The notes under the pieces are model-generated. The model saw only the letters and a program-made list of their open reading frames with translations. It made no database searches and was not told the origin of the DNA. Shown in pieces: positions 8,869 to 19,042 of a stretch of 64,000 nucleotides of DNA; the first letter of the stretch is position 1; each line of letters opens with the position of its first letter. The position numbers and the translations under genes are program-made. This DNA comes from Chitinophaga filiformis (GTDB lineage: Bacteria; Bacteroidota; Bacteroidia; Chitinophagales; Chitinophagaceae), in NCBI RefSeq assembly GCF_021646545.1, contig NZ_JAKIRP010000008.1, positions 124,001-188,000 of the forward strand, in the 5' to 3' direction.

Positions 8869-11406
8869 ATGTTTAAACTAAAACTTAGCCCGGGTGCATG
8901 GCTCTTGTCATGCGCCATGCTGGCCGCGTCTGTACACGCAACAGCTCAAAAGAAGAAAGACAGGAAGGACAAAGCAGCTCCATCCACCGAAGTAAAAACG
9001 GATACGACGGCAAAGAAGCCGGAGCCACCTAAACTGAAGAAGTACAGTGAAGTGATCACGAAAGATATGGTCACTTCCAAAGGCTTCATCACGGTGCATG
9101 CCAAAGAAGATGAGTATTACTTTGAAGTGCCGTTTTCCCTGATGGGTAAAGACATCCTCATCGTGAACCGCGTTGCCGAGGCATCTGTGGATATGCGTAA
9201 TGGCATATGGGGCCTGGTGGGCGATGACATAGGACAAGGCGTATATCGCTTTGAAAAGGGCAGGGGTAATAAACTGTTCCTGCGCAGGATTTCTTTTACA
9301 GAATATACCGGCGACAGTACCAAGCCAATGTATGCAAGTGTGCAGAAGAATAACCTGCAGGCTATCGCAGCTGTTTTTCCTATCGTTGCCTATAACGCTG
9401 ATTCGACAGGGGCCGTGCTGAATATGAAAGAATTCCTGGAGAGCGATAACGACATCCTGTATTTCTCCAAACAGGCATTTAAAGACCGTGCTGGTATGGG
9501 CGCGCAACAGAATGACCGCAGTTATATCAAGTATGTGCATCCATACGCTACCAACCTGGAAGTGCGTGCCTTTAAGACTTACAGCGCAGGCAGGAACCCT
9601 ACTTCCTCCAACTACAGTGTGGAGCTGAACTCTTCTATGGTGTTATTGCCGGAAACGCCTGCGCGTCCCCGTTTAACAGATAAACGCGTAGGGTTCTTCT
9701 CTGTTTCGCACCGGGACTTCGATGCGCATCCACAGGGGGTAACTAACGCCACTTACGCGATCCGCTGGCGACTGGAACCTAAGCCTGAGGACGTTGAAAA
9801 GTATAAGAGAGGCGAGTTGGTAGAACCAGTGAAGCCGATCGTATTTTACATTGATCCTGTAACGCCTAAGAAATGGGTACCATACCTGATACAGGGCGTT
9901 AATGACTGGAAAGCAGCCTTTGAAAAAGCTGGGTTCAAAAATGCTATTTATGCCAGGGAAGCACCATCCCGTGAAGAAGATAGCACCTGGAGCCTGGAAG
10001 ATGCGAGGCACTCTGCTATTGTGTATCGTCCTTCCATTATTGCGAATGCAATGGGACCCAGCGTAACCGATCCGCGTTCGGGTGAGATCCTGGAAAGCCA
10101 TGTGTTCTGGTATCATAACGTGATGTCCCTGTTACAGAAATGGTATTTTGTACAGTGTGCGGCGGTAGATACCGGCGCGAGAAAACTGGTGCTGGACGAT
10201 AAGCTGATGGGAGAACTGATCCGCTTTGTGTCATCTCATGAAGTAGGGCATGCATTAGGCCTGGCGCACAATTTCGGTTCCAGCTCCACGGTGCCCGTAG
10301 AGAACCTGCGTAACAAAGCCTGGGTGGAAAAGTACGGGCATACGCCTTCCATCATGGACTACGCACGATTCAATTATGTAGCACAGCCGGAAGATAATAT
10401 CAGCCGGGCGGGTTTATTTCCCCGTATCAATGACTATGATAAGTGGGCGATTGAATGGGGCTACAAATGGCGTCCCGATATCAAAGACGAGTGGGAAGAA
10501 CAAAAAGTGCTGACCGCCATTGTAACAGACAGTCTGAAGAACAAAAGACTCTGGTTTGGTAATGAAATGGAGCCCCTGGACCCCCGCAGTCAGAATGAAG
10601 ACCTGGGCGATGATGCCGTGAAGGCTAGTACTTATGGTATCATGAACCTGAAAAGGATCATTAAACACCTCGGTGAATGGACGAATGAGCCGGAAAAAGA
10701 TGCAACGAATATGCGGGAGATGCTGTCCACCTTGTTCAATCAGTATGCCACCTATGTAGGGCACGTAATGAAGCTCATCGGCGGACAATATCATTACGAA
10801 AAGATCGGCAGTCAGCCGGGACCTGCGTACGAAGCTGTTGAATATAAACGCCAGAAAGAGGCGATGGCTTTCCTGGATAAAGAGTTCTTTACTATTCCTG
10901 AATGGCTGAATGAAAAGCCCCTGATGGACCGGATACCAGACAAATTCGGTATTGACCTGACGGATATGTACCGTAGCGCTATGAACGGTATACTGAACCG
11001 CATGCGTTTAACCTCTATGCTGGCCGCACAGTATGATGATAAAGTGGTGCATCCTTACACTGTAGAAGAGTTACTGCAGGACATGGACAAGATCATCTTT
11101 AAGGAACTTTATGCGGGAAAGAGTGTAAGCTTCTACAGGCGTAATCTCCAGAAGATCTATATCAATAAGCTGCTGGATATGGTGTATCCAAATGATGATA
11201 TGGACCAGATGTTCTCGTCCCTCAATCAGATGTATACCTATTACCAGACGGACGTAAGCGATGTGCTGAAAGCAGCCCTTGCAAAAGAACAGCAGCTGAT
11301 AGCCAGGTACCAGGCAGATCCCCGTCTGGATAAAGAAACCCAGCGTCACCTGAAAGAACTGAATGTGAAGATCAGAAAGATGGGTGAAAAGGATCTCCGA
11401 TTCTGA
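8869..11406 (+). CDS. Secreted zinc-dependent metalloprotease (DUF5117/DUF4953 type)
   Basis: An 845-residue protein with a signal peptide (core about residues 9-22, ending ATAQ) and a Lys-rich linker. It carries the extended zinc motif HEVGHALGLAH (HExxHxxGxxH, about residues 457-467), followed by the SIMDYARFNYV Met-turn-like segment typical of metzincins. The region before it fits DUF5117 and the C-terminal half DUF4953, which together define a Bacteroidota family of large periplasmic or surface metalloproteases. It is 18 bases after susD, so it is likely co-expressed with the SusCD pair and may cut proteins or peptides before import. Family membership is clear; substrate is unknown. Confidence 0.88.
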   Translation: MFKLKLSPGAWLLSCAMLAASVHATAQKKKDRKDKAAPSTEVKTDTTAKKPEPPKLKKYSEVITKDMVTSKGFITVHAKEDEYYFEVPFSLMGKDILIVNRVAEASVDMRNGIWGLVGDDIGQGVYRFEKGRGNKLFLRRISFTEYTGDSTKPMYASVQKNNLQAIAAVFPIVAYNADSTGAVLNMKEFLESDNDILYFSKQAFKDRAGMGAQQNDRSYIKYVHPYATNLEVRAFKTYSAGRNPTSSNYSVELNSSMVLLPETPARPRLTDKRVGFFSVSHRDFDAHPQGVTNATYAIRWRLEPKPEDVEKYKRGELVEPVKPIVFYIDPVTPKKWVPYLIQGVNDWKAAFEKAGFKNAIYAREAPSREEDSTWSLEDARHSAIVYRPSIIANAMGPSVTDPRSGEILESHVFWYHNVMSLLQKWYFVQCAAVDTGARKLVLDDKLMGELIRFVSSHEVGHALGLAHNFGSSSTVPVENLRNKAWVEKYGHTPSIMDYARFNYVAQPEDNISRAGLFPRINDYDKWAIEWGYKWRPDIKDEWEEQKVLTAIVTDSLKNKRLWFGNEMEPLDPRSQNEDLGDDAVKASTYGIMNLKRIIKHLGEWTNEPEKDATNMREMLSTLFNQYATYVGHVMKLIGGQYHYEKIGSQPGPAYEAVEYKRQKEAMAFLDKEFFTIPEWLNEKPLMDRIPDKFGIDLTDMYRSAMNGILNRMRLTSMLAAQYDDKVVHPYTVEELLQDMDKIIFKELYAGKSVSFYRRNLQKIYINKLLDMVYPNDDMDQMFSSLNQMYTYYQTDVSDVLKAALAKEQQLIARYQADPRLDKETQRHLKELNVKIRKMGEKDLRF

Positions 11407-11506
11407 TAGCACAACCAGCGTGTCTGAACAGATATAGCGGCCGTTTATGTCGATAGTATATCAAATCAGACAACCTAAGTGACGATATACCTGTGGCATT
11501 GCTATA

Positions 11507-11551
11507 GAAAAAAGGAGAGCGTTTCTTAGTTTGAAACGCCCTCCTTTTTTC
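11507..11551. terminator. Strong bidirectional terminator
   Basis: An almost perfect stem of about 16 pairs, AAAAAAGGAG-GCGTTTC against GAAACGC-CTCCTTTTTT, with a 7-base loop. It has A-tract and T-tract on opposite sides, so it can end transcription of both the metalloprotease operon (+) and the convergent ABC permease gene (-). Confidence 0.92.
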
Positions 11552-11567
11552 TATTTACAATATTTTT

Positions 11568-13922
11568 TTACTCTGTTTTCAGACTCTTTAGCGGACTGGA
11601 TATTGCCGCCTTGATAGATTGATGTGCGATCGTTACCGCTGCTATGAGCACTGAGCAAGCAATTGCTGCAATAAAGATGCCCGCACTCAGCGAAATATGA
11701 TAAGCAAAGTTGCCCAGCCAGTTGTACATCAGGTAATAAGACAATGGCGTTGCCACGAGAAATGCAAGTGCTATCAGCAACATGAATTCCTTGCCAAACA
11801 GTAAAACAATATCAGGAATGGAAGCACCCAATACTTTCCGGATCCCTATTTCCTTGTTGCGTTGAACTGCTGCAAAAGCTACCAGTCCATATAATCCCAG
11901 GCAGCCAATGATAATGGCCAGTCCGGAGAACAACCTGTATGCAGTATAGAGTTTTTGTTCCTGTTTGTACATAGCTGCAATGTGGTCGTCCAGGAATTCA
12001 TATGCAAAGAGATCATCCGGGAACAACGCTGACCAGTCTTTTTCTATCCGGGCGATGGTGGCAGGCATATGCTGCGGATGCAGCCTTACGCTGACTGTAT
12101 TATAGGCTTTTGGATCGTTAAACAGAATGCAGGGTCTTTTTTCCTTGTGTTTGGACTCGCTCTGGAAGTCCTGCACTACTCCTTTGATCACCAGTTTTCC
12201 GCGGCCCACCGTGATGTTAAGGCCAAGGGCATCTTCCGGGCGCTCAACTCCCAGTTTCCGGATCAGTGCCTCGTTAACGACCACCCGCGGGATGGAGTCT
12301 TTTTTCGTTGCAGGTGTGATGCCTTCACCTGCCAGCATCTTCATGTCAAACATCTTCATGAAGTGCTCATCAACAAATTTCAACTCCATGACATCGTCTT
12401 TGGTAATGCCTCTTTCCGGGCAGGAGAAGGGCCCAAAATTCTGATTATAGGATGGCGCACCGGTGGAGAAAGACATCTCTTTGATACCGGTATTATCCTT
12501 TAATTGTTGGGCCAGTACTTCCCGTTTTGCCCCGTTCGGGATAACAAAAGAAATGACTGCTTCCTTATTAAAGCCCAGATCCTGGTTCTTGAAAAAGTCC
12601 ATTTGTTTGGCCACCACCAGGGTGCCGATGATCAGCACCTGTGATACCAGGAATTGGACGAAGACCAGCGATTTGCGCAGGGTTAAGCCACGGGATGATT
12701 GACCGGTTGTGCTTTTCAGACTGATGGCAGGCTGAAAGGACGATTGCACGAAAGCAGGATACAGTCCTGCCAGTAAAATGATAATAAGGGTCAGGGTAGC
12801 CAGTAATACATAAATCAGCGGCTGATTTAACTGCTTTGTGCCGATGCCTGTATCCAGCCAGGATGCTACCTGAGGTAATGCCAGGTAGGCGATAGCAAGG
12901 CCGAGTACCACGGTGAGGAGCACGAGTATGCTGGTTTCTCCCAGGAACTGCCGTATCAGCTGAAAACGGTTAGCGCCCAGCACTTTTCTGACGCTGGTTT
13001 CCCTCGCACGTTTCATGGCCTGTGCAGTAGCCAGGTTAATGAAGTTGATACAGGCCGTCACAATAATAAAGATCGCAATAGCGATCAGCGCCCGGTAGGT
13101 ATTGCGGGAGGTAGTGGTGCTCTGAATATAGCGTTGGTCGAAGTGGACCTCCTTCAGCGGCTGCAGCAACAGTTTGGCTTCTGCCGCAATATCGGCGCCC
13201 CAGTTCTGTTTGATAAAACCGGGCATGCGGCTTTCGATCTTTTTAATATCGTAATGAGGTGGAACAACGATAAATGTATTGCCGCCAACAATGGCATAGA
13301 ACTCGCCCATGGCGTCTTTCATCTCTTTTTCAACAGTAGCAAAGGATGCGAGGAATCCGAAGGTCATGCCGGTATTGGGAGGAAGGTCTTTGATAACACC
13401 GGTTACCGTCAGCTGGTAGCTATTATCAAGCTGAAAGGTCTTGCCCAGTGCAGCCTCACTGCCGAAGTACCTGCGGGCCACACTTTCGGTCAGAACGACC
13501 GTATTGGGCGCTGACAGTGCAGTGTGCGGATTACCGGACAACCACTCATAATCAAATATGTCCGTAAATGAACCATCGGCAAATGCATATTCGTTCTGCA
13601 TGTAGCGCGTATTGTCCACTTTCACGAGACCATCCCAACGGTGCCAGTACTGGGAGACTTTCTCCAGTTCAGGAAAGGCGCTGCGCATAGCGGGAGCAAT
13701 AGCAAGAGACACACTTGGGTTGAAGTCCAGGGCATTCATCGTAACCCTGTACGTCCTGTCAGCCTTACGGTGATAAGTGTCGAAGGTCAGTTCATTCTTA
13801 GTGATCAGAAAGATGATCAGACAGGCGGCAATGCTTAACGTGAGCCCAATGATATTCAATGTGGCATAGTTAAGATTGCGTTTCAGGTGCCGGAGGGCTA
13901 TGATAAAATAGTTCCTGAACAT
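11568..13922 (-). CDS. ABC transporter permease, FtsX/MacB type
   Basis: A 784-residue inner-membrane protein with the duplicated Bacteroidota layout: N-terminal transmembrane helix (about 20-42), MacB periplasmic core domain, a block of three helices with the FtsX domain (about 275-400; MKRARETSVRKVLGA motif), a second helix and periplasmic core (about 420-660), and a C-terminal FtsX block containing RNKEIGIRKVLGAS. Such permeases work with a LolD-like ATPase in lipoprotein release, peptide or antimicrobial efflux. No ATPase gene is adjacent, so the partner is elsewhere. The gene stands alone, opposite to the peptidase locus and separated from cobN by 227 bases. Confidence 0.9.
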   Translation of the reverse strand: MFRNYFIIALRHLKRNLNYATLNIIGLTLSIAACLIIFLITKNELTFDTYHRKADRTYRVTMNALDFNPSVSLAIAPAMRSAFPELEKVSQYWHRWDGLVKVDNTRYMQNEYAFADGSFTDIFDYEWLSGNPHTALSAPNTVVLTESVARRYFGSEAALGKTFQLDNSYQLTVTGVIKDLPPNTGMTFGFLASFATVEKEMKDAMGEFYAIVGGNTFIVVPPHYDIKKIESRMPGFIKQNWGADIAAEAKLLLQPLKEVHFDQRYIQSTTTSRNTYRALIAIAIFIIVTACINFINLATAQAMKRARETSVRKVLGANRFQLIRQFLGETSILVLLTVVLGLAIAYLALPQVASWLDTGIGTKQLNQPLIYVLLATLTLIIILLAGLYPAFVQSSFQPAISLKSTTGQSSRGLTLRKSLVFVQFLVSQVLIIGTLVVAKQMDFFKNQDLGFNKEAVISFVIPNGAKREVLAQQLKDNTGIKEMSFSTGAPSYNQNFGPFSCPERGITKDDVMELKFVDEHFMKMFDMKMLAGEGITPATKKDSIPRVVVNEALIRKLGVERPEDALGLNITVGRGKLVIKGVVQDFQSESKHKEKRPCILFNDPKAYNTVSVRLHPQHMPATIARIEKDWSALFPDDLFAYEFLDDHIAAMYKQEQKLYTAYRLFSGLAIIIGCLGLYGLVAFAAVQRNKEIGIRKVLGASIPDIVLLFGKEFMLLIALAFLVATPLSYYLMYNWLGNFAYHISLSAGIFIAAIACSVLIAAVTIAHQSIKAAISSPLKSLKTE

Positions 13923-14149
13923 ATAAGGTTACGTTTAACGGGTGGATGTGCGGATGAGGTACAAAGCCGGTGCCACCTTTCAAGGGTCTTATAGTCAAGG
14001 AATTGTATGTTAATTGGGTCGTTTAATTGTTCGCTTTCAGCATGGGGTGCGTCCGGAAATGGACGGTTTTAGTGGCATAGCATGTTTCTGCCACAGGAAT
14101 GTGGCGGTATTGCCTGGAACAATGCTGTTCACTCCCAAACGCTAAACCC

Positions 14150-17100
14150 TCATTCCTGATCTACAAACAACTGCTGTAAACGCTCCAATGTTTCCTTCTC
14201 CGGGCGCTTCCACATACCCCGCTGTATAGCTTCCAGCATACGTTCGGTCATGTCTTTCAGCGCCCATGGATTCACCTGTTCTATAAACTGTCTGTTCTCA
14301 TCGTCGAAGAGATATGCCTGTGTAATGCCCTCATACATGAAGTCGTCTACCAGGTCAGTAGTCGCGTCATAAGCAAACAGGTAATCCATCGTTGCTGCCA
14401 TTTCAAAAGCGCCTTTGTATCCATGCCGTTTCACCCCCGCGATCCATTTAGGGTTGATCACGCGCGAGCGGTATACTTTTAACAGCTCCTGCTTTAGCGT
14501 TTTCACCTGCGGGTTTTCCGGACGGGCATGATCTCCGAAATAGATGGAAGGTTGTTCACCTTTGATAGTCTGTACAGCATTGGCCAATCCTCCCTGGAAC
14601 TGGTAATAATCATCGGAATCCAGTATGTCATGTTCCCGGTTATCCTGGTTATGCATGACCACCTGTATATCAGACAGGCGTTTTTCAAATACTTCATGTG
14701 CTGATTCACCGATGCGGTCAGCGCCGTAAGCATAGCCGCTCCAGTTGATATACACTTTTGCCAGGTCATCCCGCGATTGCCAGTTCTTTTCATCAATCAC
14801 CGCCTGCAGGCCTGCTCCGTATGCACCAGGCTTGGAGCCGAACACCCTGAATAAGGCGCGCTTATGTGCTTTCTCCTCATTCAGTCCTTTGGATTGCCAT
14901 TCCTGTTTTTCCTCCAGAAAACGCTTTTTGATAGGGTTCTTTTCAAGTGGTTCGTCCAGCTGTGCTACCTTTTCGACAGCAGCATTGAACAACGATATCA
15001 CATCCGGAAAAGCGTCCCTGAAGAAGCCGGAGATACGCAACATTACATCTACCCGTGGACGTCGCAGGGTGATCAGGGGAATGATCTCAAAATCACTCAC
15101 CCGCCTGTTCGCTGCCTGCCATACAGGCTTTACGCCCATCAATGCCAGCGCCTGGGCAATGTCATCGCCACCGGTACGCATGGTAGAGGTGCCCCATACA
15201 GACAGACCTATTGACTCCGGATAATCTCCATGTTCCTGTAAATACCTGTCGATGATCAGGTTGGCACTTTTTAGGCCCAGGTTATAAGCTGTTTGTGTAG
15301 GAATGGCACGAACATCCACAGAATAGAAATTACGTCCTGTAGGCAGTACATCCAACCTTCCACGTGTAGGAGCGCCTGAGCTACCGGAAGGTACATAGCG
15401 GCCATTCAGTCCTTGCAGGAGATTGGCGATCTCCTCACTGGTGGCTTGTATCTTCGGTATGGTGTTGTCAAGAATAAAGCGGCAGTATTCGCTGCTGAGG
15501 GGATATTGTTCACTGTTCTGGTTGTGTGGTTCGTTTAGTATTTCATGGATCAGCCTTTTAGCCAACGCTTCCAGTACTCCTATTACATCCCCGTTGATCC
15601 GGCATGCCGCGAATACTGTATGCTGGCTATTCGTTTCGAAAGCTGCCTGATAATCACAATTCAAAGGATCTAATGAGAGGCCCAGGTCTGCTGCCAGCAC
15701 TTGTGTAATGCCCATTCTTCCCGCCACCGGCACGCGGTGTAAAGCCACGAGCAGATCAGTGAGTTGCTCTCCTTCCGGGGCCTTACCCAGAATGTGCAGC
15801 CCATCCCTGATCTGTGCTTCTTTCAATTCACAGAGATAGCCATCCAGTTTTACCAGCAATTCGTCAATGTCTTTTACTGACGATTGCAGGTCAGCTTCCA
15901 GGTTGGCTTCGCGTACCAGTTGCGTGATCTGTGTTTTGATCACGGCAGTACGCTTGGGGTCTATGCTATACGCATCGTAATACTCATCGATCAGGTGTTC
16001 CAGTTTTGTCAGCACACCATAACTTTCCGCTCTCGTCATGGGCGGTATCAGGTGATCGATAATAATGGCATGATTCCTTCTCTTAGCCTGTGTTCCCTCG
16101 CCGGGATCATTGATAATAAAAGGATAAAAATGGGGGATGGGATTTAATAATACTGCGGGGAAACAAGTCTCCCGGCTCAGTGCAACACTCTTACCCGGCA
16201 GCCATTCAAGGTTACCGTGTTTACCAACATGCACCACCGCATCAGCGTTGAAGACATGGTTCACCCAGCAATAATAGGCCAGGTAAGCATAAGTAGGTGG
16301 CAGATCGGGAGAATGATAGATAGCCTTAATGTCCTGGTTGTAGCCACGCGCAGGCTGAATACTCACAAAGGTATTGCCCAGCAGGAAGCCGGGGATAATA
16401 AATTCATCTGCATTGTAGTTAGGTGAATCCTCCGGACGTCCCCATTGCTGTTCGATTTTTTGCCGCAGGACTGGCGATAGCGCATTGTAATACCGGTTGA
16501 ATGCAGAGATGTTTAAACTCACCTGGTAGGGTCGGTATAAGGCCGTGTCCAGGTCGTTGGTGATGTAATGTGTGATCAGTTCTATCAGCTCCGCGCTATC
16601 TGCCGGTACAAATTCTCCCAGATGATAATTGTGCGTCTTCAGTGCATGTAATATCTCCACCATACTGGCGGGTGTATCCAGGCCTACACCATTCGCCAAA
16701 CGACTATCCTTGTTCGGGTAGTTCGGCATGATAAGAGCAATACGCTTCTCTTTATTCTCTTTGTTCCTGATAGCTATCCAGCGCTTGGCAAACGCCACTA
16801 CAAAGTCGCAGCCCTCTTCATGAGTGGTATATTTAAGGATATCTGAATCTGTCAGTGCATCCCTTCCCAAAGATGATTTAAATGAAACGGCAGTCGTAAT
16901 GATCCTTCCGTCTATTTCCGGCAGTGCAATGTTCATCGCTACATCTGTAGGTGTCAGACCAAACAGGTTCTCCTGCCAGATCTCTTTTGTGCAGGATGCA
17001 AAGATGGCCTGTATAACCGGCACATTCATTTTCCCGAAAATGAAATGATCGTCGTTGCTGTCGACTAATGATTTAATGGAGAAGCTGGTGGTGTTGATGA

Positions 17101-17938
17101 TCACATCAATGCTGGCCCCCACCTTATGGAGGAGGTTATATAGTTCATCGCAGGTGGCCTGGTCACGTAGATTACTGGCGAAGGCAATGATGGGATTGAT
17201 ACCCTGTTGCTCAAGTGCCTTGGCCAGGTAATGTACCGGCTCAAGATTATCTGCCAGGTAATGGGTTTGATATACCAGTATCACTGCATTTCCTGAGGTG
17301 GAATGTTGTGGGATGATCGTGTGTTCTTCTCCTGCGGGAACAATCCCTCTTTGCGTATCAAAAAGGAACAAGTCCGGTAAGCGTTGCGGCGCTTCAAACC
17401 TATAAGGTAGCTGAAAGAAAGTATGGAAGATATATTGCAGGCATTGCAGGTGATTCCGCCTGCCGCCTGCACAAAGGTATTTCCAGACCGTATCTGCAAT
17501 ATGAATATCAACGGTAGAACTGTTGAGTAACTCAATATCAGGTACATCATATCCCGGGAGGAATAGTACAGGGGTCTTCTTTAGCTCACAGGTGATGCTG
17601 ACAGCTTCGAACAGGTAAGGGTAATAGTTCTTACCACCCAGGAACCGGCATATGACCAGTTTCGCTTCCCCGATCACTTCCTCTACATACTTATCGATCG
17701 TGAGCTCCTGTTTCAGGTACACAAGATTAGCGATGCGCAGTGAGGGCAGGGAAGTACTCCCTGCTGTCGATGACGTGGGTGATGCCTGTTGATACAGTTC
17801 CTTGTACGCATTGTTGAGGGAATGTATTTCTGTGTCAGCTGCCGACAGGAACACGATGTCGCCAGCCTGCTGTTGTATATGGAAGACCCCTTCACCATTG
17901 GGGTTCCATCCTCCCGGAATAGTTGGAATAAGATGCAT
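14150..17938 (-). CDS. cobN: Cobaltochelatase subunit CobN
   Basis: A 1262-residue protein of the CobN/BchH class-I chelatase large-subunit family, close to the usual length of CobN. Recognisable CobN/Mg-chelatase blocks include VVHVGKHGNLEWLPGKSVAL (about residues 565-584), SVWGTSTMRTGGDDIAQALAL, RRPRVDVMLRISGFFRDAFP and GAYGAGLQAVIDEKNW. In the late-insertion pathway CobN inserts Co2+ into hydrogenobyrinic acid a,c-diamide, driven by an AAA+ ATPase/VWA pair. Here these helpers appear to be the ChlI- and ChlD-like genes upstream in the same run. It is the last gene of the cobalamin run, 8 bases after the CobW-type chaperone gene. A related role with another metal-tetrapyrrole cannot be fully excluded. 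Confidence 0.92.
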   Translation of the reverse strand: MHLIPTIPGGWNPNGEGVFHIQQQAGDIVFLSAADTEIHSLNNAYKELYQQASPTSSTAGSTSLPSLRIANLVYLKQELTIDKYVEEVIGEAKLVICRFLGGKNYYPYLFEAVSITCELKKTPVLFLPGYDVPDIELLNSSTVDIHIADTVWKYLCAGGRRNHLQCLQYIFHTFFQLPYRFEAPQRLPDLFLFDTQRGIVPAGEEHTIIPQHSTSGNAVILVYQTHYLADNLEPVHYLAKALEQQGINPIIAFASNLRDQATCDELYNLLHKVGASIDVIINTTSFSIKSLVDSNDDHFIFGKMNVPVIQAIFASCTKEIWQENLFGLTPTDVAMNIALPEIDGRIITTAVSFKSSLGRDALTDSDILKYTTHEEGCDFVVAFAKRWIAIRNKENKEKRIALIMPNYPNKDSRLANGVGLDTPASMVEILHALKTHNYHLGEFVPADSAELIELITHYITNDLDTALYRPYQVSLNISAFNRYYNALSPVLRQKIEQQWGRPEDSPNYNADEFIIPGFLLGNTFVSIQPARGYNQDIKAIYHSPDLPPTYAYLAYYCWVNHVFNADAVVHVGKHGNLEWLPGKSVALSRETCFPAVLLNPIPHFYPFIINDPGEGTQAKRRNHAIIIDHLIPPMTRAESYGVLTKLEHLIDEYYDAYSIDPKRTAVIKTQITQLVREANLEADLQSSVKDIDELLVKLDGYLCELKEAQIRDGLHILGKAPEGEQLTDLLVALHRVPVAGRMGITQVLAADLGLSLDPLNCDYQAAFETNSQHTVFAACRINGDVIGVLEALAKRLIHEILNEPHNQNSEQYPLSSEYCRFILDNTIPKIQATSEEIANLLQGLNGRYVPSGSSGAPTRGRLDVLPTGRNFYSVDVRAIPTQTAYNLGLKSANLIIDRYLQEHGDYPESIGLSVWGTSTMRTGGDDIAQALALMGVKPVWQAANRRVSDFEIIPLITLRRPRVDVMLRISGFFRDAFPDVISLFNAAVEKVAQLDEPLEKNPIKKRFLEEKQEWQSKGLNEEKAHKRALFRVFGSKPGAYGAGLQAVIDEKNWQSRDDLAKVYINWSGYAYGADRIGESAHEVFEKRLSDIQVVMHNQDNREHDILDSDDYYQFQGGLANAVQTIKGEQPSIYFGDHARPENPQVKTLKQELLKVYRSRVINPKWIAGVKRHGYKGAFEMAATMDYLFAYDATTDLVDDFMYEGITQAYLFDDENRQFIEQVNPWALKDMTERMLEAIQRGMWKRPEKETLERLQQLFVDQE

Positions 17939-17946
17939 GCAAAATA

Positions 17947-18993
17947 TTAGCTGACTACACTCAGTCTTTCATTGATAATAGTGCCCAGGTCCTTGTTGTG
18001 TAATTCATCTCCGATGATCACCAGGCTTGTTTTACGTGTCTCGCCATCTTTCCACTTACGGTCGAAATAGTGGTCGAAACGGTTGGATACGCCTTGTAAT
18101 ACCATGCGCATAGGTTTGCCGGGAACATCAATGAATCCTTTTATCCGGTAGATCTCATATTCGCCGATCAGCTCTTTCAACGCTTCTATCAGTGTTTCCG
18201 GTGTATGCGGCGCATGAATATCTACCACTACGGAATCAATGTCGTCGTCATGCTCATGTTCGAGTCCATTAGCATGATCTTCTTCATGGTGGGAGTGCCG
18301 GCTATCCAGGTCATCTTCAGCAGCGGCGTTCACGCCTAAAAGGATCTCTGCCGACAATACACCGTTGGCTGCTGCCACCATCTTCACGTCGGGACGTACT
18401 TTGCCTGCGATGATCGCTCTTACTTCTTCGTATTGCGTTTCATCCACCAGGTCTTTCTTTGTCATCACTACCAGGTCGGCACAGGACAGCTGGTCTTCAA
18501 ACAGTTCTTCGATCGGTGTTTCATGATCAAGGGAATCATCTGCCAGTCTTTGCGCCTGTACCCGTTCCCTGTCGCAGATCTCACCAGTTGCCTGTCCGAC
18601 TACATCTACTACCGTTACCACTGCATCCACCGTGATCTGTGGTTTCAGTTCCGGCCAGTTAAAGGCATGCAGCAAGGGCTTCGGTAATGCAAGTCCTGAG
18701 GTTTCAATGATGATGTGATCGATGGTATCCTTCCGTTCCATCAGCTGCAGCATCACCGGCAGGAACTCTTCCTGTACGGTGCAACAAAGACAACCGTTGT
18801 TCAATTCAAGTACGTCTTCTTCATTGGAGCAGCACGATTTCAGGATCTCTCCATCTATGCCCATTTCGCCAAACTCATTGACAATAACAGCCAGTCTGCG
18901 GCCGTTGGCGTTCTGAATAAGGTTGCGGATCAGCGTCGTTTTGCCTGATCCAAGAAAGCCTGTGATGATAGTAACAGGAATTTTTGTAGCCAT
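17947..18993 (-). CDS. cobW: CobW-family GTPase metallochaperone
   Basis: A 348-residue G3E-family GTPase. It shows the Walker A loop GFLGSGKTTL (residues 12-21), the metal-binding GCLCC motif (about 67-71), ETSGLALP as switch/Walker-B region, TKKD (about 157-160) as guanine-specificity motif, and a CobW C-terminal domain with the characteristic RIKGFIDVPGKP. Between the domains (about 230-252) lies a His/Asp/Glu-rich stretch containing HSHHEED and EHEHDDD, a likely metal buffer. CobW proteins deliver Co2+ to the CobN chelatase, and the gene lies directly upstream of cobN with 8 bases between them. Confidence 0.92.
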   Translation of the reverse strand: MATKIPVTIITGFLGSGKTTLIRNLIQNANGRRLAVIVNEFGEMGIDGEILKSCCSNEEDVLELNNGCLCCTVQEEFLPVMLQLMERKDTIDHIIIETSGLALPKPLLHAFNWPELKPQITVDAVVTVVDVVGQATGEICDRERVQAQRLADDSLDHETPIEELFEDQLSCADLVVMTKKDLVDETQYEEVRAIIAGKVRPDVKMVAAANGVLSAEILLGVNAAAEDDLDSRHSHHEEDHANGLEHEHDDDIDSVVVDIHAPHTPETLIEALKELIGEYEIYRIKGFIDVPGKPMRMVLQGVSNRFDHYFDRKWKDGETRKTSLVIIGDELHNKDLGTIINERLSVVS

Positions 18994-19042
18994 TGGGTAT
19001 CTTTTAAGGAATGTATAATTTTATTGTTGTCGTGTTTGCAGA

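Noticed and set aside
8908..9540. 210-codon minus-strand frame opposite the metalloprotease gene
   Set aside because: A shadow of the metalloprotease coding sequence; no plausible start context or domain.
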